Source of the DNA: Myxococcales bacterium
GTDB taxonomy: Bacteria > Myxococcota > Polyangia > Polyangiales > Polyangiaceae
NCBI GenBank assembly: GCA_003151595.1
Contig: PLXW01000108.1
Span: 1 to 64,000, forward strand
DNA: 64,000 nucleotides
Reading direction: 5' to 3'
Shown here piece after piece: positions 59,297-64,000 of this stretch. A model generated the notes under the pieces. It saw nothing but the letters and a program-made list of their open reading frames with translations. It was not told the origin of the DNA and did no database searches. The stretch's first letter is position 1. Each line of letters opens with the position of its first letter. The translations under genes were made by a program, and so were the position numbers.

Positions 59297-59692
59297 TCAA
59301 CCGCCGTCGCGCTTCAAGAGCGAGGAGCACGTCTCCCTGAGCTGCTCGGGCGTGAAGGGCTTGGGCACGAAGGCGTTGGCACCCAGCGCGAGCCCGCGAT
59401 CGACGTCGGACTTCGTCGTCTGCGTGGAGATGATGACGAGCGGCACATCTCTGTGGTGCTCGCTCTTCCGGATGAAGTGAATGAGCTCCAGGCCGTTGAT
59501 GTCGGCCATGTTCAGATCGGTGACGATCAGATCGAAATGTCCACGGGGGAGGAGACGCATGGCGTCGAAGCCGCACGATGCTTCTGTGACCTCGATGCCG
59601 CCGTAGGCATCGGCAAACGTGAGGTCTTCGAGCACCGCGCGTACGAACGCCCGTGTCGATCCCGAGTCTTCGACCACGAGGATCCTTCGCAT
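59297..59692 (-). CDS. cheY: CheY-type single-domain response regulator
   Basis: This 131-residue receiver domain has the acidic pair in VVEDSG, phospho-acceptor Asp in VTDLNMADING, the switch residue in IISTQT and Lys in VPKPFTPEQ. There is no output domain. As the first gene of the chemosensory operon, four bases before cheA, it is the natural CheA substrate. Its output target cannot be told. The 103 bp upstream must hold the operon promoter; no clear promoter motif was found. Confidence 0.95.
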   Translation of the reverse strand: MRRILVVEDSGSTRAFVRAVLEDLTFADAYGGIEVTEASCGFDAMRLLPRGHFDLIVTDLNMADINGLELIHFIRKSEHHRDVPLVIISTQTTKSDVDRGLALGANAFVPKPFTPEQLRETCSSLLKRDGG

Positions 59693-59795
59693 CGCAGTGG
59701 CTCCAGTCTACACCGACCGCGCGGCCGAAAGCTCGAAAGCGGCGAGCGGGCGGCGTCCGCGTACCTTCACACTGAGATGCGATAGAGTCGCCATC

Positions 59796-60533
59796 GTGGA
59801 TGCGGCGAAGACTGCGGCGGCGCTCGTCATCGGGGACGAGATCCTCTCGGGGAAGGTCGAGGAGGCCAACGTCGCGGTCCTGGCGCGGACGCTGCGCGAG
59901 CTCGGGGTGGAGCTGCGGCGCGTGGTGGTCGTGAAGGACGACATCGAGACCATCGCCCGCGAGGTGAAGGAGCTCTCGGCGGCGCACGACTGGCTGTTCA
60001 CCTCCGGCGGCGTGGGGCCGACGCACGACGACGTCACGATCGAAGCCGTGGCGCGCGCCTTCGGCGTGGCGGTCGAGACGAGCCCGCTGATGGAGAAGAT
60101 GCTCCGCGATCACTACAAGGAGCGCTGCACCGACGGTCACCTCAGGATGGCGCTCATTCCTCACGGCGCCGCGCTCGAGGTCACCGACGCCATCCGGTGG
60201 CCGACGGTCCGCATCGCGAACACGTGGGTCATGCCGGGCATCCCGGAAGTGTTCCGCATGAAGCTCCCGGTCATCGCCGAGCGGGTCGGCGGCGCGCAGG
60301 CGTTCATCTCGCGCGCGGTCTACACGAAGATGGACGAAGGGGATCTCAAGCCGCTGCTCGACGCGATCGTCGCCGCGTTCCCCGACGTCTCGGTCGGCTC
60401 GTACCCGAAGTGGATGGACGCCGCCTACAAGACGAAGCTCACGTTCGACGGCCGCGACGAATCGCGCGTGAACGCCGCGCGGGACGCGTTCGTGAAAACG
60501 CTCCCCGCGGGCGAACCGCAGCGAATCGAGTAG
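59796..60533 (+). CDS. Molybdopterin-binding (CinA N-terminal/MoaB-like) domain protein
   Basis: This 245-residue protein equals the N-terminal domain of CinA (COG1058). Motifs are LVIGDEILSGKVEEAN, VVKDDIETIARE, LFTSGGVGPTHDDVT and WVMPGIPEVFRMK. The C-terminal amidohydrolase domain of CinA is missing, so this is a stand-alone MPT-binding-type protein. CinA proteins relate to NAD salvage and competence. The start is GTG, with no better alternative. It is divergent from cheY and convergent with the phasin-like gene, with two bases between stops. Confidence 0.9.
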   Translation: MDAAKTAAALVIGDEILSGKVEEANVAVLARTLRELGVELRRVVVVKDDIETIAREVKELSAAHDWLFTSGGVGPTHDDVTIEAVARAFGVAVETSPLMEKMLRDHYKERCTDGHLRMALIPHGAALEVTDAIRWPTVRIANTWVMPGIPEVFRMKLPVIAERVGGAQAFISRAVYTKMDEGDLKPLLDAIVAAFPDVSVGSYPKWMDAAYKTKLTFDGRDESRVNAARDAFVKTLPAGEPQRIE

Positions 60534-60535
60534 CG

Positions 60536-60742
60536 CTACTTCTTCTCGAGCTCTTTCGCGAAGCCGTCGAGCGCCTTCGCCGTCGTCTCCAGCGTCTTCG
60601 CGCTCTGCTCGAGCGCGGCCTTGCCGGCCTTCAACCCGATGGCTGCCCAGCCGGTGCCGATGTCGAAGATCGCGTCGACGATCGACGACTTCTCGTCCGT
60701 GGTTTCCTTGGTCGCGGGGGCCTGCGTCGTTGCTTCACTCAT
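60536..60742 (-). CDS. Small helical (phasin-like) protein
   Basis: This 68-residue protein has a polar N-terminus and one amphipathic helical stretch (DAIFDIGTGWAAIGLKAGKA, then LEQSAKTLETTAKALDGFAK). The pattern resembles phasins or membrane-surface helices, though it is too short for a typical phasin. The start is well supported by AAGGAG seven bases before the ATG. It is 30 bp downstream of the RHH/Zn-ribbon gene and likely co-transcribed, so it may be its regulated partner. Confidence 0.72.
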   Translation of the reverse strand: MSEATTQAPATKETTDEKSSIVDAIFDIGTGWAAIGLKAGKAALEQSAKTLETTAKALDGFAKELEKK

Positions 60743-60772
60743 GGTCGTTCTCCTTTTCTTCGTCGTTCGAGA

Positions 60773-61279
60773 TCACTTGGGGATGCACGAGTCGCACGCA
60801 AAAATGCGTCGCGACCCCGGGCGCGCGGGCCCGTCGGTCAATCCGAGGTGCGCCTTCGCTCCGGCGTGGAGCTCGCGGCCGCACTTCACGCACTGCGCGG
60901 ACTGCGCCAGCGTCACGTCTTGAAACGCGAACACCTCGGCCAGCGGGTCCGGCATCACGCGCTTCTTCAATCGCTCCCGCTCGACTTCGAGCGAGTGCGC
61001 CGCGTTCTTCAGTCGCGTCTCGACGTTCTCGGTCGCCGCATCGGCGACGCTCAGCGCGTCTTCGAGGATCGTGCGAACGAGGTTCGAGACGGGGACCCGC
61101 AGGTTCTCGGCGAAGCGTTTCAGCTCGCGCTCGAGGACCGCGGGGACGCGCGTGTGGAGCACGCGTTCCTTCTTGTTCGACGACGCGTCGTCCGCGTCGT
61201 CCACGCCCGAAGAAGACGACGAGTCGCCCTCTTCGCGCCGCCCAGAATCCTTCGGCTCCCGGGGGAGCTCTTCAGCCAT
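60773..61279 (-). CDS. Ribbon-helix-helix protein with C-terminal zinc ribbon
   Basis: This 168-residue protein has an acidic N-terminus. A ribbon-helix-helix-like segment (VLHTRVPAVLERELKRFAE, then VPVSNLVRTILEDAL) follows, then a coiled region. A C-terminal four-Cys zinc ribbon ends the protein (CVKCGRE ... FACDSCIPK). RHH proteins usually bind DNA as dimers and often regulate their own promoter. A GTG three codons upstream (61288) is an alternative start. The upstream region has repeated TGTGTCAC sequences that may be its operator. Confidence 0.82.
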   Translation of the reverse strand: MAEELPREPKDSGRREEGDSSSSSGVDDADDASSNKKERVLHTRVPAVLERELKRFAENLRVPVSNLVRTILEDALSVADAATENVETRLKNAAHSLEVERERLKKRVMPDPLAEVFAFQDVTLAQSAQCVKCGRELHAGAKAHLGLTDGPARPGSRRIFACDSCIPK

Positions 61280-61280
61280 T

Positions 61281-61316
61281 TGTGTCACACGGTGATACTG
61301 GGTCCGCGTGTGTCAC
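61281..61316. promoter_or_regulatory. Direct repeat TGTGTCAC, possible RHH operator
   Basis: TGTGTCAC occurs at 61281-61288 and again at 61309-61316, a 28-bp step. The first copy is part of an imperfect inverted repeat TGTCAC-ACG-GTGATA. Both lie right at the start of the RHH gene, where an autoregulating RHH protein would bind. Beyond it, up to 61469, is a gene-free region with an AT-rich stretch (around 61345-61360) that may hold promoters for both directions. Confidence 0.4.
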
Positions 61317-61469
61317 GAGTCAAGACAGGAACTGCGAATGACGAACATTTTAGCTTTAATTCACGGGATTGATGCGCGTATCACGTCATGTTCGGCGCCC
61401 TGCGGCATCTCCGCGTCGCCTGCGACTGCCCACGACGCCAGGTCTGCCGTCTTCGGATATCTCTGAAGA

Positions 61470-64000
<2,531 letters not shown>

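Overview
The window is about 64 kb of very GC-rich, densely packed bacterial DNA. Several traits point to a myxobacterium (Myxococcota), probably of the class Polyangia. It has four Hanks-type Ser/Thr protein kinases with different sensor or linker parts, a PP2C phosphatase fused to a cyclic-nucleotide domain, many lipoproteins and secreted proteins rich in Cys or Ala/Pro, a chemosensory operon with a HEAT-repeat protein, and many GTG starts and ATGA/GTGA stop-start overlaps. The species assignment is inference, because no rRNA or tRNA gene was seen.

Layout. 1-302: start of uvrB. 0.4-1.6 kb: tandem paralogues of unknown function. 1.7-9.5 kb: a beta-hydroxyacid dehydrogenase facing a five-gene operon (TPR lipoprotein, DUF58 protein, BatA/VWA membrane protein, small lipoprotein, hutF). 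9.5-19.7 kb: envelope and signalling genes (beta-barrels, an NtrC-type regulator, a Cys-rich secreted protein, PP2C-cNMP phosphatase, lipoproteins, a hydrolase). 19.8-23 kb: housekeeping genes gdhA, cdsA and uppS. 23-28 kb: a 7TM-receptor Ser/Thr kinase, a fused Kal-Kce enzyme and trpE. 28.1-28.5 kb: the only sizeable gap, holding a large palindrome and a 60-bp minisatellite. 28.5-32 kb: two coupled histidine kinases, one of them apparently degenerate. 32-38.5 kb: thiolase, amidohydrolase, MaoC-type hydratase, an orphan FliR/SctT export protein and a beta-barrel. 38.5-48 kb: two Ser/Thr kinases, a PrsW-like protease, a TPR protein and two large lipoproteins. 48-50 kb: scpA-scpB. 50-59.7 kb: the chemosensory operon cheY-cheA-cheW-cheW-HEAT-cheR-cheB, followed by pmbA and a small HTH gene. 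59.8-61.3 kb: a CinA-N-like protein, a phasin-like helical protein and an RHH/Zn-ribbon regulator. 61.5-64 kb: a Ser/Thr kinase fused to a periplasmic-binding-protein domain, cut by the window end.

The dominant theme is transmembrane signalling built from unusual fusions. Three sensor designs stand out. One is a lipoprotein-like, jelly-roll, 7TM and coiled-coil module driving a Ser/Thr kinase, the part normally played by a histidine kinase. The second is a Ser/Thr kinase whose outside part is a solute-binding domain of the amino-acid ABC-transporter type. The third is a pair of translationally coupled histidine kinases in which the second keeps its phospho-acceptor His but has lost the key Asn and Asp of the ATP pocket. 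All functional statements rest on motif recognition by eye; no searches were run.
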